Source: Bactrocera neohumeralis
Taxonomy: Eukaryota > Arthropoda > Insecta > Diptera > Tephritidae
Direction of reading: 5' to 3'
NCBI RefSeq assembly: GCF_024586455.1
Contig: NC_065921.1
Span: 72,559,865 to 72,623,864 of the forward strand
DNA length: 64,000 bases
The position numbers were made by a program, and so were the translations under genes. The notes beneath the pieces are model-generated. The model did not search any database and had not been told where the DNA came from. It saw nothing but the letters and a program-made list of their open reading frames with translations. Below, piece by piece: positions 23,930 through 34,369 of the stretch (positions are counted from its first letter, which is position 1; each line of letters starts with the position of its first letter).

Positions 23930-24965
23930 AACTGCGCGCGTTGATTTGGAGATTAAGAGGTACTATCAGTCAATGTCAAATTTCATGTCAAAATATTCAG
24001 AGATTGAGAGCTGCTATTTCATGTCGAAATTTGTTGAGCAAAGAATTTACAATTACGGAATCATTTTGGTGTGGTTTGTGCAGCTTTGGTGATGAGGTTG
24101 TATATGAGTTCATCGGCCGTGATCGTGTCGAAGACGATTTCACCTCACCGAAAGCTCACGTTCAACAATTCAAAGATTTGGCGTTGAAAAACCGTCGATT
24201 ATCAATTAAAGACCTTGCTGATAAAGTTGGCATATCGAAAGGCTCAGCCAATACCATTTTGAAGGAGGTTTTGGACCTAAGCGCGTCAAATCTTGACTGG
24301 TACTAAAAACATTGAATTTTTTGGAAAAAAGGCGTCGCGTTGAAGTTTGTGAAACGATGCTTTCCGACTACCGGGGTGTCATGAAACTCATTATAACTGG
24401 CGATGAGACTTGGATCTATGCTTACGAGACTAAAAAAATCGCGCCAAAGTCGCTCAAATATCAAGGTCATGTTGACTGTTTTCTTCGATTATCGTGGTGT
24501 TGTGCATTATGAATTCCTTCCAACCGGTCAAACAGTCAACAAGGAATATTATTTGAACGTTATGCGTCGTTTGCATAACGCTATCCGCCTAAAAATATCT
24601 ATATTGTTAAAAGACAATTTTTGGTTTTACACTACGATATCTACCATCCCAACCTCGTAATTCGTGATCATTTCGCCAAAAACTCAACTCATATCGTTCC
24701 GCAACCACCGTATTCACCTGATCTGGCGCCGTGCGTTTCTGGCTGTTCACCAAGCTCCGGGGACACCTTTTTATACGATAGAGAAGATTAAAGCCGCAGC
24801 GAAGACGGAACTGAAGGCCATCCAAAAAAGTGACTACAACCAGTGTTTCGAAGATTGGAAAATCCGTTGGCTTATGCCTATGCATTGCATCGGGAGGGGA
24901 TTACTTTGAAGGGGATGAAATTGTTTTGGAAGAATAAATAAAGAATTTTCAAAATAAATAAAATG
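23930..24965 (+). pseudogene. Mariner transposase relic (irritans-like), nearly full length
   Basis: Motifs in order: VQQFKDLALKNRRLSIKDLA then DKVGISKGSANTILKEV (24150-24270), the HTH part. Then LIITGDETWIYAYETK (about 24388), with the first Asp, and GHVDCFLRLSWCCAL / VMLTVFFDYRGVVHYEFLPT (24460-24525, one base apart in frame). Then QTVNKEYYLNVMRRLHNAIR, broken PQPPYSPDLAP (about 24700-24730) and CFEDWKIRW (about 24845). GDYFEGDEIVLEE ends the protein at 24937. Frame breaks near 24300 and 24455 and in the last third kill it. Confidence 0.85.
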
Positions 24966-24982
24966 TCATCTTATTTTTCTAC

Positions 24983-25199
24983 ATCTATATCTATATCTAT
25001 ATCTATATCTATATCTATATCTATATCTATATCTATATCTATATCTATATCTATATCTATATCTATATCTATATCTATATCTATATCTATATCTATATCT
25101 ATATCTATATCTATATCTATATCTATATCTATATCTATATCTATATCTATATCTATATCTATATCTATATCTATATCTATATCTATATCTATATCTATA
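24983..25199. repeat. Perfect hexanucleotide microsatellite (ATCTAT)36
   Basis: About 217 bp of uninterrupted ATCTAT units with no visible mismatch. It reads as Ile-Ser dipeptides on the + strand and as Asp-Ile or Arg-Tyr dipeptides on the minus strand; these open frames are artefacts. It begins about 20 bp after the mariner relic. Confidence 0.97.
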
Positions 25200-26580
25200 A
25201 CCAAGAAAATAAATTTGCATTTACCGCTTCCATCAATAAATTATTCGTTTAATTACTTTGCGTGGAGATATTCCAAATATTCTGCACACCCAATGGCCTG
25301 GCTTGACTTGGGACTATCCCACCCTAGAATGTTGTAAATCTCATTTAATTTAAGCTGCTTTCGTGTAACGCAATCCGCTTTTAAATAATTTATGCGTGCA
25401 ATAAAAATTGCGAATCACATTAACGTCTCTCGAAATGGTCTCGGGTTTTTGGAGGGAAAAGGGGGTTATATGTTCCCTCTGTAAGCAGCGCGTAAGCCTT
25501 TGTGCTTGCGTCGTCACGTTTAGACTTGTATTCATTTAGCTTATACGCCCAATGACTTTGTGGAGTTTTAAAATCCGACAGGCGTTGAAAATATGCCCGA
25601 AAACACCCAAAAGTTGTTTAATATTATGGTTCCCACTCCCTGCCGAATATGTACGAACATATGTAAACACGAGCAAATACAAAAAGCGGCAGCAATCAAC
25701 CAATAAGTTAGCAAACAACGCTAAGACAATAACAAAGTTAATTGTGAGCATAAAATTTTGGGGCGTGCTAATGCGCCTATATGTATGCTATGACACAAAG
25801 GATTGCCGTTTAAGGCAGCGTCACGCAGCCAAGCAGCTGGACTCAGCTGTTTGGGTTCGGTGCGACTCATTAAATAAAATGTGAAATCGTTAATAGTGCG
25901 AAGTGCGTGCCTAACGGTTTTCTGTTAGCCGCCACCAACAACAATAACACGCCAAGTATGTGTGTGTGCGTGTGAGAATGACAGCTATATTATTTAAGTG
26001 TGTGTAAATGATCAGCGAAACATGTGTATGTGTGTGTGTGTGCGAGAATTTATTTGTTTGCAAATGTAGAAAATGATAGCTTTAGCGACCGAAAATTAAT
26101 TAAAGCCCAAATGGAAGCAATACAATAAACGAAAAATAGCTGGCGCAGCGCCTCCTGACCGAGCGTTTGGCACATGGCGTGTTGGGGAAGCGGCGTATGT
26201 CAACAAGAATATGCAAAAAAAGTGCAAATATTTGTAATAAATAATCACGGTAATAAAAATTTATGCGTGTATGTGTACATGTATATGTTTGTATGTGTGT
26301 ATGTGTAGGCAATAAATAATAATACAAATGCGTTGAGCCATGCAAATGAAGAAGAAGTGGCAGTAATGGCAGGGAAATAAATACAAATGCCCAGAAGAGA
26401 GTGGGTACACACGATATTATCAGGTATTATGGATAACTGTAAACCCAATCAGCAAAATAATATATCCTTTATTGGTTCAACTGACCACAGTTCCCTTTCT
26501 TTTTAACCTTATGAAAAACTCAAGATCGATATATTAAAAACTGAGAGCTAGTTCGCGTTGTTTTCGGTGCAACCAAAATT
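25200..26580. other. Intronic DNA with (TG)n patches
   Basis: TGTGTGTG-rich stretches lie at 25955-26045 and 26265-26310. No exon or transposon family is seen. Confidence 0.4.
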
Positions 26581-26604
26581 AACATTTTTTCTCATGTATC
26601 CATG

Positions 26605-26950
26605 CCAGACCAGTGCTTAGGTGACTCCGGCTCCTTGATGTGATTTGATTTAAATGTCATGAGGTGACCTCACGAGAAGCTGGCTGCCAGCTTGCTCTAT
26701 ATATGTAAGTAAATCAACAACGTTTCGTAGCCAGTGCTTAGAGTAGTCTCACGCCTCGATGTAAAGTTTAAAAGTCATGAGGTGACCCGGGTGACACGGA
26801 AAAGTGACTGCCAGCTGGCTCTATTTAAGTAAAGCGCACTAGGGCTGATCAGTGCTTAGAGGATTCTCGTGCTTCGATGGGATTTGATTTGGAAATCTCA
26901 AGGAAACTTCATGGGAAGCTGCCGGCCAGCTGGTTCTCTAAAAGAAAAGC
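26605..26950. repeat. Three tandem units of ~120 bp
   Basis: CAGTGCTTAG recurs at 26611, 26732 and 26850 (spacing 121 and 118). Each is followed by a 'cctcgatg(t/g)' word, 'gatttgattt' or a variant, 'gtcatgaggtgac', and 'gctg(g/c)c(t/g)gccagct'. A 26-30 bp A/T-rich join separates units. Non-coding. Confidence 0.8.
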
Positions 26951-27059
26951 ACAGACGATTCCATTGAATCAAAATACTTTCTTCGAAAATTGCATTATTT
27001 ACTTAGGCAGCACCCCATGTCAAAGGTCGTGAAGGTATCTAATCAAATATAAAAGTTTT

Positions 27060-27230
27060 CCCATGACTTGGCTAAATATAAACAAAAAGGACATAAAATA
27101 TAAACAAAGGAGTCATTCATCCCATAGAATGTAAACAAAACGGTAAATGGCTCGAAACGTAAACAAAAGTTGTGGACTTAGCTAAAAGTAAACAAAGGTT
27201 GAAGACTTCGCTAAATGTAAACAAAGATTG
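27060..27230. repeat. Six short units each carrying (A/G)TAAACAAA
   Basis: The word recurs at about 27077, 27100, 27131, 27159, 27188 and 27217; the last four are 28-29 bp apart. Neighbouring words (gacttagct/gacttcgct, aaaagttg/aaaggttg) show this is a degenerate minisatellite. GTAAACA is also the core recognised by forkhead-class factors. Confidence 0.75.
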
Positions 27231-27234
27231 CAAA

Positions 27235-27430
27235 CTTGATGGAGCCATGTTTCATTCATTGTCACATAGCGATGCAAAAACTCGGCACTCAATTTGATTC
27301 GGCAAAATGATAAATTATTCTTAAATAATATGATGCTACATGTTTAGTTGACATTCCTAAATGCCTGTTATTCTCGAAAATTTAACTTTACGGTCATCTA
27401 AAATGGTTTCGTAGATTTTTTTTTTATGTT
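27235..27430 (-). pseudogene. Fragment of mariner (same subfamily as 57612-58680)
   Basis: Reverse-strand DNA matches by eye the segment 58145-58400. Shared are 'gagccatgtttcattcattg' (27242 and 58148) and 'cttta(c/t)ggtcatc(t/c)aaaa' (27388 and 58375). This is the DETW-containing region of a mariner transposase. It is too short and decayed to code. Confidence 0.7.
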
Positions 27431-27544
27431 TTCTTGGGTAAAAACCTCTTTTGGGAGCCCACTACCTTCATATGGTTCTTACAGAATGGTGACTTCCCCT
27501 TTCATAGTAGTCAGCGATATTAGCCTCGAGTTCGCTGACTGTGC

Positions 27545-28230
27545 GCTCAAGGCTAGGAATGTCTAAACTCCTTATCTTTACCATCGAGTTTTTTTATGAT
27601 TTTAGAGCGGCTTGGTTACCTAACCACAGCGGTATTACAGGAAACTACAAAGCTGATAATTTTAACAGGACAGATTCTTCAAGCTATAACTGCGGAACGG
27701 GAATGAGTAGGAGCTTCGTTGACTCTTTGTAATTTATTACGGGACTGTTGGACCTCACACCAGCGTTGTTTAACTACCAGCAGTTGCGCAGTGGCAAGGT
27801 TCTTCTGGAAAATCAAGGGAATTCTTCGTCCTCAGCAAGGTCCATCTTTCAATGGTTATAGATGTACTTACTGGACACTGCCCGATCGGTATTCAACTGG
27901 TAAGATTGAGCATCTCACCGGATGCCAGCTGCATCGGCTGTTTGAAAGAAGATGAGATAGAATCATCTCAATTATTCCACCTCGAATGTTTCGCTTTTGC
28001 TAACACATTGGGTCTCATATGTTTAGACATCTAAGTGACATACCGATATGAATTAGAAGACGTAAGCAGATTTGTGATGAGTTCAGGGCATTTGTAAATA
28101 TCATGCTGCAATAAGTAGAGGAAACTTCAGCTGATATCAATTAGAAGTATAACAACGTTCACCAGATCACTTATGGCATCCTATTCCCTTCCTTTGGGCT
28201 CCATTGATTAATGAATTATTACGTCTATTC
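27545..28230 (+). pseudogene. Non-LTR retrotransposon relic: RNase H end and C-terminus
   Basis: The + frames read AAWLPNHSGITGNYKADNFN (27605-27665), the RNase H end. Then LTGHCPIGIQLVRLSISPDA (27864) followed by SCIGCLKEDEIESSQLFHLE then CFAFA, the zinc-like C-terminus. Then DVSRFVMSSGHL (28059-28094), the polyprotein end. It carries stops and frameshifts and is 5' truncated. Confidence 0.8.
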
Positions 28231-28259
28231 TTTAATGTCGTCTTTAGTGAACAACATCG

Positions 28260-28860
28260 TTGGATACGTTTTTAACTCCTGGAACAGACGCAACGGGCTG
28301 CTTCATCAACAAAGGCTCTGCAGGTTATCCTGGCATGGAATCATACTCGACCTTTTTAATGAACTGGCATTGTAACAGAGAATTGAAGACCTATGAGGAC
28401 TTAAACACAACGTTTCCATTCCCCACTAGAGAAGATAGGATCAATGCATCTGTGATCGATATTGTCAAAGTGGCAATAACTAGTATTTTAGTAGGTTACT
28501 CGGTTAATATCATCTGGGTACCCGGCCATATGGAAGTTGAAAGGAATGAAAAGGCAGACGAGTTGGCCTGCTCAGAAGCAGCTACAGATATATTCAAGCA
28601 TACCTCAGCTGCCATAGACCGTTCAGCTGTTTCAAAGAGCAATGACGATAGAGGAATACCTCAGATTTGTGATGAGTTCAGGGCATTTGTAATATCTGAT
28701 ATCAAACTACACGAGTTTTTCGTGGCTACACAGAGGACTGCACTTAAGATTCTAAGTATGATCACTTGCCATGCTGAAGGTTCAGATCTAACCTTAACCC
28801 GCCATGCTAAACTAACTTCAGGATTTCAGCGAGTTTCCCCAGACTTCTGAGTTCAAAAAG
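28260..28860 (+). pseudogene. Second non-LTR relic with scrambled C-terminal order
   Basis: A 196-codon open stretch reads VGYSVNIIWVPGHMEVERNE then KADELACSEAATD (28495-28590), an RNase H end. SAAIDRSAVSKSNDDRGIPQ follows, which also occurs at 31305. Next comes a 31-bp piece (28662-28692) identical to 28067-28097 of the neighbouring relic. TALKILSMITCHAEGS follows, a decayed version of the LTGHC region that should precede that piece. The open frame is a patchwork, not an intact gene. Confidence 0.7.
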
Positions 28861-30540
28861 AAAATGACAGGTATCAAAAATTGGTACTCCCTTATTTCCT
28901 TTTATGGCATAATTTGAAAAGTAGAGTGTTCATTAGTAGTTTGGCATCACTATACTTCCAAGAATCCAAGAAAAAAGGAACTACAAATAACAGTTCACCT
29001 ATTGTTTATGAGGAATTAAACAAAAGCAGAGAATGATTCGAAAGCTTGTCAGGCCACAATCTTGTCGTCGTCATCTATAATAAGATTTCTTCTAGAAAGG
29101 ACACAAACGGGCTAATGTAATGGGTACTTGTAACTATATCTTTACTAGCACAGATTATTTCCATCTCTTAAAATAGATGAGAAGCGTCGAAAAGATAGTC
29201 TTATAGCTGTTGTAACGGCAGAAGATGCTACTGACATTTCGAGGAAAAATTTAGAGTTCTTGGCCGGATAAAAATTCGAGCCCATTTCTGTTATTTAGCT
29301 GCGACTGTCGTAGGAAAGGAAGATGATTTTTGCTGTGGCGGCTGTTGATTTTTTCGATAGAAGTATTCCTTGCGGTCTTGAGAGACGTACTGATCAAAAT
29401 AAGCATTCCAAGTCCGCTTAAAAACGAAAAAAGAGAAAAAGTTAAGTTCAAGCTGGAATCTTTCGTGTGTTCCCAGAAGAGTAGCGAACAGCATAAAATT
29501 ATATCCCCAACCAATGAGCGACCAAAATGTGCACTGGGTTATTTCCAAACTTCTAAAAATAAAGTTTTTGCTTATTTTTATATAAATAAGGAAACTTTTA
29601 ATAATAATGTGCGCATGTATATGTGCTCAGTGGACTGTCACAACAAATGAGAAATGTGTTTTTAAAGCGCACATATAAAAAAAAACCAACAACAAGCCAC
29701 AATCTCGCTTCACACAACTCCTCGCATGTATTGCCGCAACTAACTATCTACACGAAGCAGCTTCTTCGGTACTTTCAGCAGCCTAACACTTCAGTCTACA
29801 CCCTCTATTTATTCGTTGCGAATTCGCTGGCGAATGTGCTTAGGAAACGGACATGATAAATTGACATTTGCGGCCAGAACCTTTTATTGCCCAAAGAGGA
29901 AAACACGAACGCCTACAAAGCGGTTGCGCGTAAGAAAAACAAACGATGTACATGCCGCCCTCGTATGAGCTGAGAGAGGGTGTAAGTGCGTGGAGTAGTG
30001 ACAGGCGGCGGTTTGCAGCCGGAAAAAGTGCTGCTGCGTCTCGGCTTTCGCAACTTGCGTGGCATTTTTTTTCTTTTTTCCGATACGCATCTGTGATAAT
30101 GGAATTTGTGTTCGAACAGTTTTTGTTGCTGGCGCGCTCATGCTTTAATCTATATATTTTCTGGTTACAAACGCATTTTTTCTTCAGCGTTAAGTAATAT
30201 GACGCCACTGGGCTATTGTTCTTGGCCAACAAGAGCCTATAAAGCTTATAATTTTACGTTTATTTATTTAGTCCTGTTTTGTTCGAAAATAACTTCCTCG
30301 TGCTCGGTTTTTATAGTTGACTTCGTGAGACAAGTCGTCATTTTTGTCATGATTGCGTTTCTTCCCAAGTTTTAAGCTCCATTCTTAGCGCGTTGTCTAC
30401 ATGAATTTACGTTTTATATATTTGCGTTAACCAAACTTTGCTCTTTCTCTCCAGTCATTCAACCCAAAGTTGACCTTTGTTTCGTATTTATTAATAATTG
30501 ACTATTTTTTAAGTTAAGTTAAGTTTAGATCCTGTTTTTG
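28861..30540. other. Intronic DNA, nothing recognised
   Basis: No transposon family was identified. 29880-30240 contains overlapping open stretches on both strands that are Cys/Phe-rich and lack any signature. 29690-29860 is richer in C and A. A nested host gene here is not supported. Confidence 0.4.
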
Positions 30541-30544
30541 TACA

Positions 30545-31302
30545 GATATATGTATGAGTCCGGCACTCGAATTGTTAACCAATTATAAAAGTCATAAATT
30601 CGGTTTGGAAAATTATTTTTATTTATTTTAAAGTACAAAATGTGTGAAAATAAACATAAATTCAGGATCAATTCACTTTTGCTCGATATGACCACATTTT
30701 GCCTTAACTATGGCCTTGAGACGGTCAAAAAACGAATCGCAAGCTGCCCGAATGTGACTTGCCGGTATTTTGGCCCACTCACGGACAATGACTTTCTTCA
30801 GCATCTCGAGACTGGTGTATTTTTTACTTCGGACCTTGCTCTCCAAAATGGCCCAGAGAGAATAATCCATTGGATTCGCATCTGGTGAATTCGATAGCCA
30901 TCGTGTGGTGGTAATGAAGTTCGGAACGTTGTTTTTCAGCCATTTTTGGTTCACTCGCGCTGTGCTGAGTCTTGTTGAAACATCCCTGATTTGCGAACGA
31001 AATATTTGTTTGCCCACGGCTTCAAAGCAGCCTCCAGAACACTTTCCCGATAATATGTCGTATTTACTTTGACGCCAGGCTCGATGAAAACAATTGGAGA
31101 GCGCCCATCTGCGGTGACAGCGGCCCAAACCATTATTTGTGGCGGGTGCTGCCTCTTGGTGGCCAACCGATGACTTAGATTCTCGTATGAACGGTCGGTC
31201 AAGTAAACCCTATCGTTTTGAGAGTTTACGAATGGCTCAATTGGAAAAATTTTTCCGTCAGAAAACACAATGTTCGGAATTTGACCGCTTTCGGCCAAGA
31301 GA
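30545..31302 (-). pseudogene. Tc1-like transposase relic, C-terminal two thirds
   Basis: The left end carries GAGTCCGGCAC (30557), the same terminal repeat as the copy ending at 62797. Minus-strand protein: ESGQIPNIVFSDGKIFPIEP (about 31285-31230), which includes the first Asp but has DGK instead of the usual DEK. Then NDRVYLTDRSYENLSHRLAT, PPQIMVWAAVTADGRSPIVF, ALKPWANKYFVRKSGMFQQD (second Asp), a frame change, SNSPDANPMDYSLWAILESK (third catalytic position), and ASHIRAACDSFFDRLKAIVK then AKCGHIEQK with stop at 30673. The N-terminal DNA-binding part is missing and the frame shifts once near 31000-30950. Confidence 0.85.
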
Positions 31303-31505
31303 AGCCATTGATCGTTCAGCTGCTTCAAAGAGCAATGACGATAGAAGAATACCTCAGGTTTTGACACACCAGCAACACTGGGCATACCACAAAGTTTGTG
31401 CTAGTTTTATGGTGAACAGAACAAAAAGCTTCTACTGATGGGCAAAAGGGAGCTTAGTAATATTATAGGAGTCATCACAGGGCACCTAACTTAAAGATTC
31501 CACCT
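31303..31505 (+). pseudogene. Non-LTR retrotransposon fragment
   Basis: The + frame reads EAIDRSAASKSNDDRRIPQV, matching 28613-28665 with about four base differences over 55 bp. Further on, GKRELSNIIGVITGHLT (about 31440-31490) fits the GVITGHC region of the RNase H-bearing family. Its left edge meets the Tc1-like relic. It is the same family and orientation as 28260-28860, with 2.4 kb between. Confidence 0.6.
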
Positions 31506-32340
31506 GCAAAAAAATGGAAAAGTGGATTCGTCGCATTGCAAAACATTTTATCTATTCGAATGATCAGCCTTCAGCGGTTGAGACGGAATATGTTCTACGT
31601 ATCGAAAAATTCCAACTAAAGAGGCATTGTATAGCAGGGGGAGAAAATAATCGTCTTTTTTGCGGGATAAGGTTACGCCTCCATTGTGAAAATAAAAGTA
31701 AAAAAAAAAAATAAAATAAAATAATAATTATTTTCCAGGAAAATCTAAAAAAATATAGTAAATGAAACGTTATGCAGGTTTGATTTCTCAATATTCCAAA
31801 TATTATTTTTATATTTGAGCTACTCATATTATATTCTCTGCATTTGTAATGCTCACAGCTCACTTTTCCTTAACTTGCTTACCTTCGCATTTGTTTTTAT
31901 GTTTAAGACATCAAGTGACTTATAACAAACGCCTCCTTATGCGTCATTATTAATTATTATTCTGGTGTAAAACTAGTTTTCTGTGACACATTTGCCACTT
32001 CAATGTCACAGAATTACTAGCGAGTTGATAGAAATTGCTAGTATACTTTTAGGCGACAAAACATGTGTAGTATTTGTTTACCATGAGCTTCAAGTGTAAT
32101 TATTTTTTTTCAAGCGAATGTGATACTCGCACAAAACCCTGTATCAAATTACATACCAATGAAATTTGGTGGAGAATAATTAAATATACCACAAAATAAT
32201 TGAATGAAGTGCGCTTGAAAGTATGCAACTATATTTTAATATGCGGTTAATTTTCCATTATTTGCTATAGTATATATATGTATGTACATACATAACGTTT
32301 TGTCTGAAAGAGTGCAGTTATAATGCAGTAGGATCAGTGT
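31506..32340. other. Intronic DNA, nothing recognised
   Basis: AT-rich DNA without a family signature. Confidence 0.35.
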
Positions 32341-32379
32341 CGTCACATTTCAATATCGAATGTAAGGCTGATTTGATTT

Positions 32380-33230
32380 AGGCATGGCTGCCCGTCTGTA
32401 CATACGCGTATCTACTAGTCCCCCAGTTTTAGAGATAACGATATGAAATTTTGTAAGCGCGCTTTTCTCACCAAGAAGCTGCTCATTTGTCAAAACCACG
32501 TATATCGGATCACTATAGCATATAGCTGCCATACAAACTGTATGATCAAAATTAAGTTTTTGTATGAGAAACTTTTTTATTTGGCAAAATATCTTCATGA
32601 AATTTGGCATATTTTATTAAATAAAGCAATTTTATAATCTGCAAAAAAAATTTCCAGTTCGGACCGCTATAGCATATAGCTGTCATACAAATGAAACGTT
32701 GAAAATCAAGTGCTTGTATGGAAAACTTTTTCATTTGACAAGATATCGTCATGAAATTCAGCAAGAAATATTATCTAGCGTAGATACCTTACAATTTCCA
32801 AAGAAATTGTTTAAATCAAACCACTATAGCATATAGCTGCCATACAAACTGTATGATCAAAATTGAGTTTTTGTATGAAAAACTTTTTTATTTGGCAAAA
32901 TATCTTCACGAAATTTGGTATTGATTATTGTGAAAGGCAATATTATAATCTGCAAAAAAATTTTGCAGATCGGACCGCTATAGCATATAGCTGTCATACA
33001 AATGAAACGTTGAACTTCAAGTGCTTGTATGGAAAACTTTTTCATTTGACAAGATATCTTCATGAAATTTGGCACTGATTATTGTGAAGGGCAACCTTAC
33101 AATCTCCGATCCAGATCGGATAACTATAGCATATAGCTGCCATACAAACTGTACAATCAATATCAAGTTCTGGTATGGAAACTTCTTTATTTGTGAATAT
33201 TAATATAGCTTCGGTGTAACCAAATTTCTT
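32380..33230. repeat. Mini-me/DINE-type core amplified as alternating ~150-bp units
   Basis: The word CTATAGCATATAGCTG recurs at about 32513, 32668, 32820, 32975 and 33122. Units alternate. Type A has 'gctgccatacaaactgtatg' plus 'tttatttggcaaaatatctt'. Type B has 'gctgtcatacaaatgaaacg' plus 'tttcatttgacaagatatc'. A-to-A and B-to-B distances are both about 307 bp, a dimeric higher-order repeat. The right edge 'atatagcttcggtgtaacca' resembles the CTTCGG end of mini-me-like elements. Confidence 0.75.
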
Positions 33231-33234
33231 TGTT

Positions 33235-34368
33235 TTTATTGTACATATTCCATATTTTTTTTATTTATTTTCAATATATGCGTATATTTCTGCACTTACA
33301 AGTATTGTCCACATCATTTTAAAGTAAGGTTAGTAGCTGCTTTTCATATTTTCTTTTTTAGAAAAGCAGCACTTTTTCTTCATATTTACAAAGTTATATA
33401 TGTTTTTGCACCACTTTATCTCACGCAACTCACTTTTTCAAGACATTTGCCTTTATTATTCTCACTTCATGGCGTCATCTGTCATAATTGTTTTGCTGTT
33501 ATCTGACGCCTTCAGCTCAATTTCACTCGCTTTTGCGCTTAGTTTTTCCACTGTTTGGTAAAAAAGGTGTCTTTTTTATCGTGTTACACTATCATTTGTT
33601 GTTTTTGGCATTCATTCTACTTCTTTTAGCTGTTTTTTTAATCTTGCTTTTGGTTGAAAAAGAAAACATTCACTACTTTCAAAGAAAAGTGACGTTATTA
33701 TTTTAAGCTTTTTGAAGTCTTTTGCTTTTAATTTTTCAAAGAAATTTTCCTTATAGTACATATATATATGTATATATATATATGCAGCTACGTATATATT
33801 ATTGAGGGAAACATACTTATATTTTAAGTAAATAAAATATCAAGCGTACTTCGTAGCTAACAAGTAAAGTCCCCCAAACATGAATCACAATTCCACTCAA
33901 ATTGCTCAGTGAGCTCATCCATATTGATTTTATAGACACTTCACTCTTTCTTTTATTTATTGGTCTGTTAGAATAGTACATAGTCTCCTTAAAGTTTATT
34001 TCATGCAAATTATTAAGTTTTATTATTGTGAGTGTCGCGGTGCTCAGCTTTACTTAGCTGGCAGTCAATGACGTTGATAACTCAATTAAAAGTTACGTAT
34101 ACGCCATGTCCTCACAAAACTTACTTTGATGTGCACATGCCATACATTGACTATTTCGGCCACAAATTGTAGCAAAATAATGAAAATGTATAAAAGTAAA
34201 GTAATTAAGCTAGAAAAAAATATAAATTTTCAAAATTAAATAAAACTGGGGGCAAATTCTAACACACTTTTGATTATAAGCGATACCAAAGAAGACGCAT
34301 GAATTAAGCACTGCTTGCATACTGCTTAAAACAAATTGTGTGCTACTCTGCTATTGGTTATCTTTAAT
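33235..34368. other. Intronic DNA, nothing recognised
   Basis: T-rich at 33480-33720 and TA-rich at 33755-33800. No coding family. Confidence 0.4.
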
Positions 34369-34369
34369 A

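Noticed and set aside
24963..25337. Long open frames of Ile-Ser, Arg-Tyr and Asp-Ile repeats
   Set aside because: They are the six-base microsatellite read in different frames, not proteins.
28260..28850. 196-codon open frame as a domesticated RNase H gene
   Set aside because: The frame contains an out-of-order 31-bp patch and decayed motifs of the retrotransposon C-terminus. The catalytic first half of RNase H is not recognisable.
29840..30240. Overlapping open stretches of 83-130 codons on both strands
   Set aside because: Mutually antisense, no motifs, low-complexity composition. No transposon or host family could be named.
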